Below, one piece after another: positions 44,925-54,525 of a stretch of DNA of 64,000 nt. The translations under genes and the position numbers were made by a program. The stretch lies in the NCBI GenBank assembly GCA_038225555.1, contig JBBRRB010000027.1, forward strand, positions 24,854 through 88,853, in the 5' to 3' direction. The stretch is from JANXQZ01 sp038225555. Its GTDB lineage: Bacteria > Acidobacteriota > Terriglobia > Bryobacterales > Bryobacteraceae. The notes below the pieces were generated by a model, which did no database searches, had not been told where the DNA came from, and saw nothing but the letters and a program-made list of their open reading frames with translations. How positions within the stretch are numbered: position 1 is the stretch's first letter; each line of letters starts with the position of its first letter.

Positions 44925-46473
44925 CGCGAGTTCTCATGTTGTGTCGCACCGCTGGGCCCGCTTATTGCTCCCAAACTTGGCGGTGTGCCTCTCCTCGGTT
45001 ACTGTTTTCTATTGCCTTGTTTTGTTCAATGCTCCGCAACAATTATTTCGCGATTCCGATGCAGGCTGGCATATTCGCACGGGAGAACGCATCCTGAGCA
45101 CGCTCGCTTTGCCGCGCTCCGATCCCTACTCGTTTTCCCGTGCAGGCCAGCCCTGGCTCGCGTGGGAGTGGGGCTCGGATGTAGCGATGGGCGCTGCGAA
45201 CCGGCTCGCTGGTTTAACCGGCGTGGTCTGGTTGTTCGTTTTGGCAATCGCGGCCGTTACATGGCTTTGGGTTCGATTGAATTGGGCGGTAGGCGGAAAT
45301 TTTTTCCTCGCCGGCCTTTTCGCCGCCCCCATGTTATCGACTGTAAACCTGCACTGGCTGGCCCGTCCGCACGTGTTTAGCTGGCTCTTGCTAGTCGGGT
45401 TTCTCTCCTACTTTGAAACCGCGCAGCCTCGCTTCCGCGTCAGGGATGGTGCGGTGATTGCACTTGGATCCATCTTTTGGGTGAACATCCACGCGAGTTT
45501 TCTGGCGCTTCCCGTGATGGCGCTCGTCTACGCAGTTGGACATCTGGCTCGTCCGCTGATTTGGAATCTCGACTCCGATTCCGAGCGGAAGAGGGCTCTC
45601 TGGTTTGCGCTGGCCGCCATTATTGCGCTGGCGGCAAGCGTCGTGAATCCTTACGGTCTCAGAGTGCATGCCCACGTGATTCGCTACCTGGCCGACGGCG
45701 AACTGCTGGACCGGGTGGCCGAATTTCAGAGCTTCAATTTTCACGCCAATGGTTCGTTTCAGATCCTTCTGATGACCGCTATCGCGGCTGTGGGCGGAGT
45801 GCTCGCGCTGATCCAAAAGAAGATTGCGCACTTCTTGCTGGCGGCCCTGTTTCTGGGTGGCGCGCTGCGGTCTGCGCGCGGATTGCCAATTGCCGCGCTG
45901 CTGCTTCTTCCCCTCGCGAATGGCGCAATTACCGAAGCATTGCGCCAAGCTCGTGGAGTTCGCCCTCAGTTGCGCCGGGCGCTGCAATCTTTTCTGCAAT
46001 ACTCTGACCGGCTGCGTTTGCTCGATGCGCGCTTGTCGGGACTCGCGTGGACTCCCTTGCTGGCGCTGCTAGTGCTCGGTTGGCTCCGCTTGCCTCTCAT
46101 CGCTGCCCAGACTGGCTTCCCGCCCGATCAGTTTCCGGTGATTGCTGCGGGGGAACTGGCCTCGCTTCCACCCAACGCGCGCTTGCTGGCCCCCGACAAG
46201 TACGGAGGTTATCTCATCTACCGCTTCGACGGCCGACTCAAAGTGTTCTTTGACGGAAGAAGCGATTTGTACGGAAGCGTGTTCATGAAAGATTACCTCC
46301 GCTTAGTTGAGGTTCGCCCAGGTTGGCGCGAGCAGTTGGAACAACGCGGCTTCACGCACGCGCTGCTGCCCTTGGATTATTCGCTGGTTCCGGCGCTTGA
46401 AGGAATCGGGTGGCGCGAGTTGTATCGGGATGAGGTTGCCGTTGTGCTGCAGCGGGAGTTAGGACGACAATAA
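44905..46473 (+). CDS. polytopic membrane protein in Tad locus
   Basis: About 510-522 residues. Start is uncertain: TTG 44905 overlaps the pilin gene, while GTG 44941 avoids it. At least nine hydrophobic helices are seen. The first loop carries the phrase DSDAGWHIRTGERIL, then PRSDPYSFSRAGQPW and AWEWGSD. This is the layout of Acidobacteriota membrane proteins related to GT-C-type glycosyltransferases (the first-loop acidic pair is typical). The C-terminal ~100 residues are a soluble domain (KVFFDGRSDLYGSVFMKDYL). Placement right after the pilin and before cpaB (TAATG overlap) suggests a role in modifying or assembling the pilus; this is inference. Confidence 0.62.
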   Translation: MARPDSNASSHVVSHRWARLLLPNLAVCLSSVTVFYCLVLFNAPQQLFRDSDAGWHIRTGERILSTLALPRSDPYSFSRAGQPWLAWEWGSDVAMGAANRLAGLTGVVWLFVLAIAAVTWLWVRLNWAVGGNFFLAGLFAAPMLSTVNLHWLARPHVFSWLLLVGFLSYFETAQPRFRVRDGAVIALGSIFWVNIHASFLALPVMALVYAVGHLARPLIWNLDSDSERKRALWFALAAIIALAASVVNPYGLRVHAHVIRYLADGELLDRVAEFQSFNFHANGSFQILLMTAIAAVGGVLALIQKKIAHFLLAALFLGGALRSARGLPIAALLLLPLANGAITEALRQARGVRPQLRRALQSFLQYSDRLRLLDARLSGLAWTPLLALLVLGWLRLPLIAAQTGFPPDQFPVIAAGELASLPPNARLLAPDKYGGYLIYRFDGRLKVFFDGRSDLYGSVFMKDYLRLVEVRPGWREQLEQRGFTHALLPLDYSLVPALEGIGWRELYRDEVAVVLQRELGRQ

Positions 46474-47345
46474 TGGATCGCAAGAGATTGCTTATAATTT
46501 TCGGCGCTGCCTGGGTTTCGGCGGCTTTGCTCACATGGTTTCTCTATTCGACAACGAAAGCTCCGAAGAATGAAAAGACTGTCGCATACGTGGTCGCATC
46601 GCGAGACATGCCAGCCGGAACGAAGCTTAAGAAAGCCGACCTGAAAGTGGTCCACATCCCGGAGAAGTCTCTTCCAAAAACCGCCCTGCTTGACGAGAAC
46701 ATGGCCGTGGACCGCGTGCTGCTCTTCCCCGTTAATGCAAACGAGCCGTTCACCAACCCGAAGCTGACAAGCAGTTCTCGAGCCGAGGGCTTGGCATCCA
46801 CCATCGAGCCGGGCATGCGGGCCATCTCTGTCCAGATCAGCGACATGAGCGGCGTCGCGGGGTTGGTTCAGCCGCGATCTCATGTCGACGTGTTGTTTAC
46901 TCGACCGGGGTCCATGTCCGAGGCGGTCACCAGCACAATTCTCGAGGACGTGGTGGTCATGTCCATCGGCCGCGTCACCGAAGCGGCGCAGAATGCCAAT
47001 ATCGATCCGCGCGCCTCGCGTCCCCAGAATCAGGCTGCCACGTTGATCGTTACGCCGGAGCAGGCACGCAAGCTGGAGTTGGCCAAGAACGAGGGGAAGA
47101 TCAGTCTTTCGCTGCGCAATCCTTTGGATCACTCGGACAGTCTTGATACGCGGCCCACGACAGCGGCCTCTCTCAACGTCGGACCTCTGCAGGCGCGCCG
47201 CGAATTCAACGCTCCCAATGTGCGCGACCCCAAAGTATGGGCCGGGTTGACGGGCAAGAAAGAAGAAAAACCGGAGCCTCCGAAGCCGCGCTTGGTTGTG
47301 GATGTGTATCGGGGAGACAAGCACGTTCAGGAAATCTTTCAATGA
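46473..47345 (+). CDS. cpaB: Flp pilus assembly protein CpaB/RcpC
   Basis: 290 residues. N-terminal membrane helix (LLIIFGAAWVSAALLTWFLY), then a SAF domain VAYVVASRDMPAGTKLKKADLK and the CpaB block (AISVQISDMSGVAGLVQPRSHVDVLFT). It lies in the periplasm and binds the pilus secretin. The overlapping starts (TAATG before, ATGA after) place it firmly in the Tad operon. Confidence 0.9.
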   Translation: MDRKRLLIIFGAAWVSAALLTWFLYSTTKAPKNEKTVAYVVASRDMPAGTKLKKADLKVVHIPEKSLPKTALLDENMAVDRVLLFPVNANEPFTNPKLTSSSRAEGLASTIEPGMRAISVQISDMSGVAGLVQPRSHVDVLFTRPGSMSEAVTSTILEDVVVMSIGRVTEAAQNANIDPRASRPQNQAATLIVTPEQARKLELAKNEGKISLSLRNPLDHSDSLDTRPTTAASLNVGPLQARREFNAPNVRDPKVWAGLTGKKEEKPEPPKPRLVVDVYRGDKHVQEIFQ

Positions 47346-48757
47346 TGGACGGTTCGACCATCTGCCTGAGACTTTTCTTGTCCGCGCTCTTCTGCGTTTG
47401 CTTGATTGCCGAGCCCGTACCCGGTGCCAAGAAACCCATTACGCTCACGATCGGCAAGGGCGATCTGCTTCAATTCAGCAACGACGTGGTCCGAGTCGCG
47501 GTGGCCGAGCCCAAAGTGGCGGACGCCATCGTGGTGTCCCCGCGCGAAGTTATGGTTAACGCCAAAGGATTGGGCTGGACGACGGTAATTGTCTGGGAGA
47601 CCGGAGCCGAGCCAGTGCGCTACGAAGTGCGCGTGGTGAACGACACCTTTGAAATTGATTCTCTGCGCGACGAGTTTCGCGGCTGGGCGGGATCGGGCAT
47701 CAGCCTGAGCGGCAATGATCAGTCGCTCGTCTTGACCGGAACCGCGAGAACTCCGGAAGACAGCAAACGCGCCCAGGCGCTGGCCGGGATGCATACGAAG
47801 ACGGTCGTGAATTTGCTGCAGATGCCGGCCGCCGCCGAGCCGCGCCAGATTCTGCTGGAAGTGAAGTTCGCCAGCATCGACCGCACCAAGCTTTCCGAAT
47901 TCGGCTTCAATCTATTCAGCACCAATCCCGCTGGCATCGGGGCCGCATCCACGCAGCAATTCCAGCAGCCTCGCTTTACTCAATTGCAATCGACTAACGG
48001 CAGAGTTGCGACGCCATCGGTGAATTTCGCGGACATCCTGAACCTGTTCTATTACCGGGCCGATCTGAACATCGGCGCGACTATCCGCGACATGCAGTCG
48101 AAAAATTTGCTCGAGATGCTGGCGGAACCGAACCTGATTTGCGTGGAAGGCAAGACGGCCAGTTTTCTTGCCGGCGGCCAATTCCCTTTTCCGACCATCA
48201 CTTCCACCACCACCGGCGGCGCCACCGCACCCGTCATCACTGTTCAATTCAAGCCGTTCGGCGTCAAGCTGGACTTCACGCCAACGATCACTGCCAGCGG
48301 AGCGATTCATTTGCAGGTGGCGCCCGAGGTGAGTTCGCTCGACTATACCAACGCGGTTACGCTGCAAGGATTTCAGATTCCCGCGCTGACCACTCGCCGC
48401 GCCGATACCGAGGTGGTGCTCAACGATGGCGAGAGTTTCGCGATCGCAGGTTTGATTGACAACCGCGTCACTCAGTTGCTGACGAAAGTGCGAGGCCTGG
48501 GCGATATTCCAATTCTGGGCGCACTGTTCCGCGGCAGCTCCACGCAAAAGAACAACAACGAACTGCTGGTGGTGATCACGCCGCATTTCGTCCGTCCTCT
48601 CGCGCCAGGGGAAAAGGCCAAGCTGCCCACCACGCTTGAGGCGTATCTGCCAACTTTGGATGAGACCAAGGCAACGGCGGACAAGAAAAAGAAGCAGAAG
48701 GGATCGAAAGAGCCCGCGTTCGTAGGACCTCGTGGACACCAGGAACCGCCCCAATAA
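47342..48757 (+). CDS. cpaC: Tad pilus secretin CpaC/RcpA
   Basis: About 471 residues from ATG 47342; a longer frame begins inside cpaB. Signal peptide (LRLFLSALFCVCLIAEPVPG), then a pilus-specific N0-like domain (ITLTIGKGDLLQFSNDVVRVAVAEPKVADA), a BON-like segment, and the C-terminal secretin barrel with VQFKPFGVKLDFTPTI, APEVSSLDYTNAV, GIPILGALF-type text, and NNNELLVVITPHFVRPL, diagnostic of type II/III secretins. It forms the outer-membrane pore for the pilus. Confidence 0.92.
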   Translation: MMDGSTICLRLFLSALFCVCLIAEPVPGAKKPITLTIGKGDLLQFSNDVVRVAVAEPKVADAIVVSPREVMVNAKGLGWTTVIVWETGAEPVRYEVRVVNDTFEIDSLRDEFRGWAGSGISLSGNDQSLVLTGTARTPEDSKRAQALAGMHTKTVVNLLQMPAAAEPRQILLEVKFASIDRTKLSEFGFNLFSTNPAGIGAASTQQFQQPRFTQLQSTNGRVATPSVNFADILNLFYYRADLNIGATIRDMQSKNLLEMLAEPNLICVEGKTASFLAGGQFPFPTITSTTTGGATAPVITVQFKPFGVKLDFTPTITASGAIHLQVAPEVSSLDYTNAVTLQGFQIPALTTRRADTEVVLNDGESFAIAGLIDNRVTQLLTKVRGLGDIPILGALFRGSSTQKNNNELLVVITPHFVRPLAPGEKAKLPTTLEAYLPTLDETKATADKKKKQKGSKEPAFVGPRGHQEPPQ

Positions 48758-50057
48758 TTTACGGCCGCGCGAGCGGGGGGCGACCAGCATCCAGATCCTG
48801 GTCATCCTTGTGCCCGTGTTGTTCGGTTTGATCGGCTTCGCGGTCGACTTGGGACGCCTCTACATGATTCGCGGCGAGCTGAAAACGGCGGCGAGCGGAA
48901 TGGCATTGGCTGCCGCCCAGAGGCTGATCGGAACGGATCAGGGGATGGTGGATGCATCGACGGCTGCCAAGGTTCCCATCGATACCTCGACAGGCTTCGG
49001 CAACAAGTACGATTTTGGCGGACTCGCCATTGGACAAACCACGGGCTCTCTTTCGAGCAGCGCCCCGGATCCAAGCTTCTACGACACGCTGCAGGACGCT
49101 CAGGCAGGAAGCGGCGCAAGCGGAGGGTCAACCGCCCGCTATGCGCAAGTCACCTTAACTGCCGACGCTCCATTGACGTTCTGGCGTTTTCTTCCGCTCG
49201 CTTCGTCAGGCAAGGTGTCGGTGCAAGCGGGCGCGGTGGCGGGCATCAGCGCTCCTCTTTGCACGGTGTGCGGAATCGAACCCTACGCTCTAGCTGCCTT
49301 CGATCAAAGCGACACAGCCGATTTCGGATTTGTGCAAGGGACCATCTACACGCTTGGTTACAGTTGCACTGGCGTGCCTGCTCCCTCGGGCTTGCCGTAT
49401 AGCGGCGGAGCGACGGCGCTTGTTCCTTATCTGTTGCTCGACCGGCTGAACCCCAATGATGTGGCGTTCCCCGACGAAAATTCCCAATCGTTTCGCGGCG
49501 GGGCGGCTGGCATGCCCGGGGTGAACCCGGCCAATGGGTTTCTGACGAACTCAGGGCAGCCGGTCGCGTGCTTCAACATTAATAATTCCACGCCCGAGGT
49601 GGTCTGGGCGAACGCGCTGCCGACCCTGTGCCGCAATACGGTGGCGAGTCCGGTGTCGTCGGCATTGTGCGGGATGGATACGCGTTTCGAGGCGAATCCG
49701 AGCAGCACGTTCAGCACGGTGTGCAGCGGGATCGCAAGCGTGTCGACGCTGGAGCCGGTGTATTCGCCTGACAGCGATGTTGCGGAAGAGGTGGCGTACG
49801 CTTCGTATTCGGGCAACGGACGCAGGCTGATTACGATTTCGATTGTGGATGCGCTGAATCCGACTGGCGGAATGACCGTGCTTGGATTCCGTCAGTTCCT
49901 GCTGGAGCCGAATACCAACCAGACGACGCTGACGCCTCCCGATATCGATGGACGGTTTCTCGCAATGTACGTGGGAAGCGTCGCGCCTGTTAAGCAGGGG
50001 AACTTTGGGAGCTGCGGGGTAGCAGCAGGTCCTGGCAAAGTGGTGCTGCATGACTGA
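48732..50057 (+). CDS. TadG-like pilus assembly protein
   Basis: 441 residues, GTG start overlapping the secretin end by 26 bases. The N-terminus reads RERGATSIQILVILVPVLFG, a pseudopilin-like class with the cleavable Gly followed by a hydrophobic helix, but the usual Glu at +5 is Gln. Next is the Tad-like phrase AVDLGRLYMIRGELKTAASGMALAAAQ, then a long periplasmic domain with paired cysteines. It probably acts in the minor-pilin complex with the two TadE-like proteins downstream. Confidence 0.78.
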   Translation: MDTRNRPNNLRPRERGATSIQILVILVPVLFGLIGFAVDLGRLYMIRGELKTAASGMALAAAQRLIGTDQGMVDASTAAKVPIDTSTGFGNKYDFGGLAIGQTTGSLSSSAPDPSFYDTLQDAQAGSGASGGSTARYAQVTLTADAPLTFWRFLPLASSGKVSVQAGAVAGISAPLCTVCGIEPYALAAFDQSDTADFGFVQGTIYTLGYSCTGVPAPSGLPYSGGATALVPYLLLDRLNPNDVAFPDENSQSFRGGAAGMPGVNPANGFLTNSGQPVACFNINNSTPEVVWANALPTLCRNTVASPVSSALCGMDTRFEANPSSTFSTVCSGIASVSTLEPVYSPDSDVAEEVAYASYSGNGRRLITISIVDALNPTGGMTVLGFRQFLLEPNTNQTTLTPPDIDGRFLAMYVGSVAPVKQGNFGSCGVAAGPGKVVLHD

Positions 50058-50565
50058 CACTTTCGCCAGTAGAAAGAGCAGAGGGTCTGCTGCGATTGAA
50101 GCGGCAATCTTCCTGCCCGTGCTCATCCTTCTTCTCATGGGCACCCTCGAGATCGCCCGCATCACTTACACCTACTACACGCTGCACAAAATGATGTACG
50201 CTCTCGCCCGCTACGTCAGCACGCAGCAAGGCGCGAATCTCTGCGACACCGCCGATCCCGCTGTGGTCGCAGCCAAATCGTTCGCCCTCAACGGAACCAC
50301 CGACAACAGCGGCACGGCCATCCTCAGCGACCTCACCGCCGACATGATTTCCATCCGTCTGGAACAAGTGGACGCGGCCAGCGGCGCAATCAACGAGTGC
50401 GCCTGCGCGGTTCCGGGCTGCGACACCTCAAATGGGGGACTCCCTCCCGATTACATCGTGGTCTCGCTGCCCAATGGCTATTCGGTGACGCCGCACATTC
50501 CGCTCATTCCCACCAACCCGATCGCATTGCGCCCGCAAGTTCGCTTGCCCTATGGAGGCACATGA
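50050..50565 (+). CDS. TadE-like minor pseudopilin
   Basis: 171 residues. Prepilin-like site RGSAAIEAAIFLPVLILLLM (Gly, then Glu at +5), followed by TLEIARITYTYYTLHKMMYALARYV, typical of TadE/TadF. The periplasmic part carries a Cys-rich stretch (NECACAVPGCDTS). Overlaps the preceding stop and the following start by ATGA-type junctions. Confidence 0.85.
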   Translation: MTDTFASRKSRGSAAIEAAIFLPVLILLLMGTLEIARITYTYYTLHKMMYALARYVSTQQGANLCDTADPAVVAAKSFALNGTTDNSGTAILSDLTADMISIRLEQVDAASGAINECACAVPGCDTSNGGLPPDYIVVSLPNGYSVTPHIPLIPTNPIALRPQVRLPYGGT

Positions 50566-51059
50566 GACGCCGGGCCGGACAAGCGACAGTGGAGTACGCG
50601 ATCGTCACCGCCGGCATCATCATTCCTGTGACATTCGGCATCATCTTCCTCGCGCAAATGCTCTGGATCTGGCACAGCGTGGTGGAGTTGACGCGCGATG
50701 GCGCGCGCTACGCGGCCACCCATTGCTGGACCGCTGGCGGCCAGAACGTTGTGACCTACATGCGGTCCCATGTCCCGGTCATGGTGGACCAGCAGCAATT
50801 CCAGACCGGCACCGCCGAGCTGCAGGTCAACTACTTCTCGCGCGATCCCAACTCCGGCGCGCTGGTCGATTTCTCCTGCGATACTGAGTGCAGCACCGCG
50901 TGCGTGCCTGACGCCGTTACCGTTCAGGTGGCGAACTACCAGTTCACGGGCTTCGTCAGTTATCTCAAATTGCAGCCGATCACGATCCCCAATTTCCAGA
51001 CCTCGGTCGCAATGGAAGGGGCTGGATGCGATCCGGAACAGGGGACCTGCACGCCTTAG
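50562..51059 (+). CDS. TadE/TadF-like minor pseudopilin
   Basis: 165 residues from ATG 50562; longer frames run through the previous gene. Site RRRAGQATVEYAIVTAGIII has Gly, Glu at +5 and Tyr at +6, then a hydrophobic helix and the Tad phrase HSVVELTRDGARYAATHC. The C-terminal part has further cysteines. Together with the other two it makes a three-member TadE/F/G set. Confidence 0.85.
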   Translation: MRRRAGQATVEYAIVTAGIIIPVTFGIIFLAQMLWIWHSVVELTRDGARYAATHCWTAGGQNVVTYMRSHVPVMVDQQQFQTGTAELQVNYFSRDPNSGALVDFSCDTECSTACVPDAVTVQVANYQFTGFVSYLKLQPITIPNFQTSVAMEGAGCDPEQGTCTP

Positions 51060-51067
51060 GAATCATT

Positions 51068-52237
51068 ATGCCCATTGCATTGCTGGTGGCCTCGGCCGAT
51101 GAACACTTTCGCGAAATGATGCGCGAAAATCTGCTGAACGTTCAGAACGCCAAGATCACCGCGGAGTATACGGAAGTATCGCCCAACCTCTACATTCGCG
51201 TTCTTCAGGATCTGGAGCGCCATCCCGAAGCCGCGCTGGTTGTGGACGTCGCGAGCGATCCCGACGGAGGGTTCAAGGCGCTCGAGAAGGTCAAGCAGTC
51301 TTCGCCCGACCTCTATGTGATCGCGTCCAACTATGGCGCCGAGGGCGACGTGGTCATCAGCGCGCTTCGATCCGGCGCGAACGATTATCTGACTCAGCCC
51401 ATCAAGCGCCTCGAGTTTCGAGAGGTGATGGCGCGCCTGGAGCGGACCCCTCGGCGAGTGGCCAGCGGCGGCAGCAAGCTGGGCAAGATCTATACGTTTC
51501 TTGGAACCAAGGGCGGACTCGGCGTCACCACGCTGGCCGTCAACTTCGCCGGGGTGCTTGCTCAACGGAAGCAGAACACCGTGCTGCTCGATCTGGATTG
51601 GACCGGCAACGACGTAGCCATGCAGCTCGGCGCGGCTCCTCAATACACTTTGCAAGAGGTTGGCGAGAATCTTTCGCGTATGGACCAGGCACTCTTCGAA
51701 GGCTTCGTCACGCGCGACCCTTTGGGATTTTTTCTCGTCGGCCCGCCCGACTCACTGGAGCATCGCGGCCAGTTTACCGAGCCGATGTTTCGCGAATTCG
51801 CCACGTTCCTGATTGAGAAATATGATTCCGTCGTCATTGACGCGGGTAAGGACTTGGGCGATCCGGTCGTGCTCGGCGCGCTGCAAAGTTCAACCGTGAT
51901 TTTCCTGGTGGTTACCCAAGAGTTCCCATCCATCCGAAACGCCCAGCGCTACCTGGCCAACCTGATGCACATGGGGTTCACCCAGGATCAGATCAAAGTG
52001 GTGGTCAACAACTATCAGAAGCGTACCGATCCAAATTACGCGGCTCTCGATCAGATCCAGCAAACGCTAAATCAGCCCGTTTTCTACGGAATCGCAAGAT
52101 CTCCCGCCGTTCTGGCAGCGATTAATAAAGGGCGTCCATTTGTGGCCGACAGGCAAGCTGCCGGAGACCTCGACCGATCGTTCCGCTCCTTCGTAGACAA
52201 AGCAACAGGCGGCAAAGCCGAAGCGAAGACTGCCTGA
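51068..52237 (+). CDS. tadZ: CpaE/TadZ-type pilus localisation ATPase
   Basis: 389 residues from ATG 51068. The N-terminal ~120 residues look like a receiver domain (D60 near the acceptor place, VDVASDPDGGFKALEKV), and the rest is a ParA/MinD-like ATPase with the deviant Walker A GTKGGLGVTT (146-155) and the D-x-D region LLDLDWTGND. TadZ/CpaE positions the pilus machinery at the cell pole. The stop overlaps the tadA start (TGATG). Confidence 0.88.
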   Translation: MPIALLVASADEHFREMMRENLLNVQNAKITAEYTEVSPNLYIRVLQDLERHPEAALVVDVASDPDGGFKALEKVKQSSPDLYVIASNYGAEGDVVISALRSGANDYLTQPIKRLEFREVMARLERTPRRVASGGSKLGKIYTFLGTKGGLGVTTLAVNFAGVLAQRKQNTVLLDLDWTGNDVAMQLGAAPQYTLQEVGENLSRMDQALFEGFVTRDPLGFFLVGPPDSLEHRGQFTEPMFREFATFLIEKYDSVVIDAGKDLGDPVVLGALQSSTVIFLVVTQEFPSIRNAQRYLANLMHMGFTQDQIKVVVNNYQKRTDPNYAALDQIQQTLNQPVFYGIARSPAVLAAINKGRPFVADRQAAGDLDRSFRSFVDKATGGKAEAKTA

Positions 52238-53553
52238 TGTCCACTCGCGCAGTTCCCCGCCCCGCTACCGGCGTTGATCGCTGGTTCGGCATCAAGTCCA
52301 AGATTCATGCGAAGCTGCTGAACTCGCTCTCGCCCGATCAGTTGAAGTCGTTGACCAAGGAAGGTGTCCGGGAGCAGGTTGGCAACGTCGTCGAGAATCT
52401 GATTGCCGAAGACGCGATCCCGATGACGGTCACCGAGCGGGAGAAACTGATCGAGGAGGTCCTCGATGAAGTTTTCGGCTTGGGCCCGCTGGAACCGCTG
52501 CTGAAGGATCCAGCCGTGAGCGACATCCTGGTAAACGGGTTCGATAGCGTGTATGTCGAGCGCATGGGCCGCCTGCAGGAGACCACGGTCCGCTTCAAGG
52601 ATCAAGCTCACCTGCGCATGATTATCGACCGGATCGTCTCCAACATTGGCCGCCGCATTGATGATTCGTCGCCCATCGTGGACGCCCGCTTGGATGACGG
52701 ATCGCGTGTCTGCGCGGTGATCCCGCCGCTTTCCCTCATTGGTCCCGTGATGTCGATTCGCCGATTCGGCAAGAAGCTTCTCTCCACTGAGGACTTGCTG
52801 AAGAACGAGACCCTGACCACGGGCATGCTCGACTTTCTAAGCGGGTGCGTGGAAGCCCGGCTGAATATCGTGGTATCGGGCGGTTCGGGCGCAGGCAAAA
52901 CCACGATGCTGAATACGCTCTCGCGCTTTATTCCGGAAGAAGAGCGCGTAGTCACGATTGAGGATACGGCCGAGTTGACGCTGCAGCAATCCCATGTCGT
53001 GCGCCTGGAAACGCGCCCAATGAATATTGAAGGCGCAGGTGCGATCACTCAGCGCGATCTGGTAATCAACGCGCTCCGCATGCGGCCCGACCGCATCATC
53101 ATCGGAGAGTGCCGCGGCCCGGAAGCGCTGGACATGATGCAGGCGATGAATACGGGCCACGACGGCTCGATGACCACCACCCACGCCAACTCGACCCGCG
53201 ATGCTTTCTCGCGCCTCGAGACGATGGTGATGATGGCAAGCCAGCATATTCCGGATCGAGTAATCAGGCAAATGCTAAACTCAGCGGTCCACATTGTCGT
53301 GCACGCAACGCGCCTGCCCGACGGCACACGCAAGGTGACGGGCATCGCAGAAGTGGCCGACATCGAAGACGATCAAGTGCTGTTGAACGATGTTTTCACC
53401 TTTGAACGCACTGGAGTAAATCAGCGCGGCAAGGTGCTTGGTCGATTTGCAGCGGCGGGGTACAAACCGAAATGCCTTGCGCGACTGAAAGCTTACGGGA
53501 TTCACCTGTCGCAATCGATCTTCAGCGAGCAGTGCGAGGTGAAGGACAAGTAG
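52237..53553 (+). CDS. tadA: pilus assembly ATPase TadA/CpaF
   Basis: 438 residues. Hexameric secretion ATPase that drives pilin assembly. Walker A GGSGAGKT lies at 215-222, with the Asp box VTIEDTAELTLQ, Walker B IIIGECRGPEALDMMQAM and the His box GHDGSMTTTHANS. The N-terminal helical region (LLKDPAVSDILVNG) is typical of the TadA/VirB11 group. One base separates it from tadB. Confidence 0.94.
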   Translation: MSTRAVPRPATGVDRWFGIKSKIHAKLLNSLSPDQLKSLTKEGVREQVGNVVENLIAEDAIPMTVTEREKLIEEVLDEVFGLGPLEPLLKDPAVSDILVNGFDSVYVERMGRLQETTVRFKDQAHLRMIIDRIVSNIGRRIDDSSPIVDARLDDGSRVCAVIPPLSLIGPVMSIRRFGKKLLSTEDLLKNETLTTGMLDFLSGCVEARLNIVVSGGSGAGKTTMLNTLSRFIPEEERVVTIEDTAELTLQQSHVVRLETRPMNIEGAGAITQRDLVINALRMRPDRIIIGECRGPEALDMMQAMNTGHDGSMTTTHANSTRDAFSRLETMVMMASQHIPDRVIRQMLNSAVHIVVHATRLPDGTRKVTGIAEVADIEDDQVLLNDVFTFERTGVNQRGKVLGRFAAAGYKPKCLARLKAYGIHLSQSIFSEQCEVKDK

Positions 53554-53554
53554 C

Positions 53555-54523
53555 GTGTTCCTCTTCGTCGCCTTCCTGATATTTACGGGCGCTCTTTGCG
53601 CGGCAGGCTATTACCTGTTCACCATCCCTCGCCAGGAAGCTTCGCAAGTGCTGGCGGGCAGGCTACGCGACTTGCGAGTCCGGAGCAGCGGGCGATCCAG
53701 GACGGCACCGGACTTGTTGCAGCGCGAGACACGCGGCTCGCTCGCATTCCTAGGAGATTTTATTTCATGGCTCGGAGTATTGCGGCGGCTGCAGCTAACC
53801 ATTAATCAAGCGAACCTGAAATACCGGGCGGCTGACGTGGCTGTGTTGTGCGCCCTAATCGCGATCGGGCTCTACTTGATCTTCGGATTGTTCGGGCTTT
53901 CGCTATGGTTCCTGCGAGTGCTGCTATCGCTCGGGTTGGCGTTTATTCCCATCGCCTATATCCGTTTTAAACGCAATAAGCGGATGAAGAAATTCGAAGA
54001 GATACTGCCCGACGCCATCGATCTGTTCAACCGCTCCATGAAGGCCGGCCATAACATCCACAGCGGACTCGAAACCATCGCGGGTGAGACATCTGACCCC
54101 GTCAAGATGGAGTTCAAGAAGGTGATCGAAGAGCTCGCCCTTGGCTCCCCCATTGAGGATGCCCTGCGCAATCTGGGCAAGCGGATTCCGATTGTAGATC
54201 TGAAATTCTTCGTCACCGGGCTGATTCTGCAGCGGCAGACTGGCGCGAACATGGTGCAAGTGCTGGAGAATCTGGCGCTGCTGGTTCGCGAGCGGCTCAA
54301 CCTGGCGGCCAAAATGAAGGCTGCCACTGCTCAGCAGCGTTTCTCTGCAGGCCTGCTGTGCGCCTTGCCTCTGGTTGTGGGTCTGGGCTTCTGGATTCTT
54401 AAACCCGAATATATTCGTCTGCTGTACACGGATGAAACCGGTAGTAAGTTCCTGACTTACGCGATCGTCTCCGAGATAGTTGGGATTCTCGTGATCCGAA
54501 AGATAGCGAATCCAAGGTACTGA
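53555..54523 (+). CDS. tadB: pilus assembly membrane protein TadB
   Basis: 322 residues, GTG start. Inner-membrane platform protein with a T2SF domain: helix near the N-terminus, pair of helices at about 95-135, then LPDAIDLFNRSMKAGHNIHSGLETIA and FFVTGLILQRQTGANMVQVLENLA, and two C-terminal helices. It works with TadC and TadA to extrude the pilus. Confidence 0.9.
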   Translation: MFLFVAFLIFTGALCAAGYYLFTIPRQEASQVLAGRLRDLRVRSSGRSRTAPDLLQRETRGSLAFLGDFISWLGVLRRLQLTINQANLKYRAADVAVLCALIAIGLYLIFGLFGLSLWFLRVLLSLGLAFIPIAYIRFKRNKRMKKFEEILPDAIDLFNRSMKAGHNIHSGLETIAGETSDPVKMEFKKVIEELALGSPIEDALRNLGKRIPIVDLKFFVTGLILQRQTGANMVQVLENLALLVRERLNLAAKMKAATAQQRFSAGLLCALPLVVGLGFWILKPEYIRLLYTDETGSKFLTYAIVSEIVGILVIRKIANPRY

Positions 54524-54525
54524 CC

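Noticed and set aside
46377..47342. Minus-strand open frame of 321 codons
   Set aside because: Antisense shadow of cpaB.
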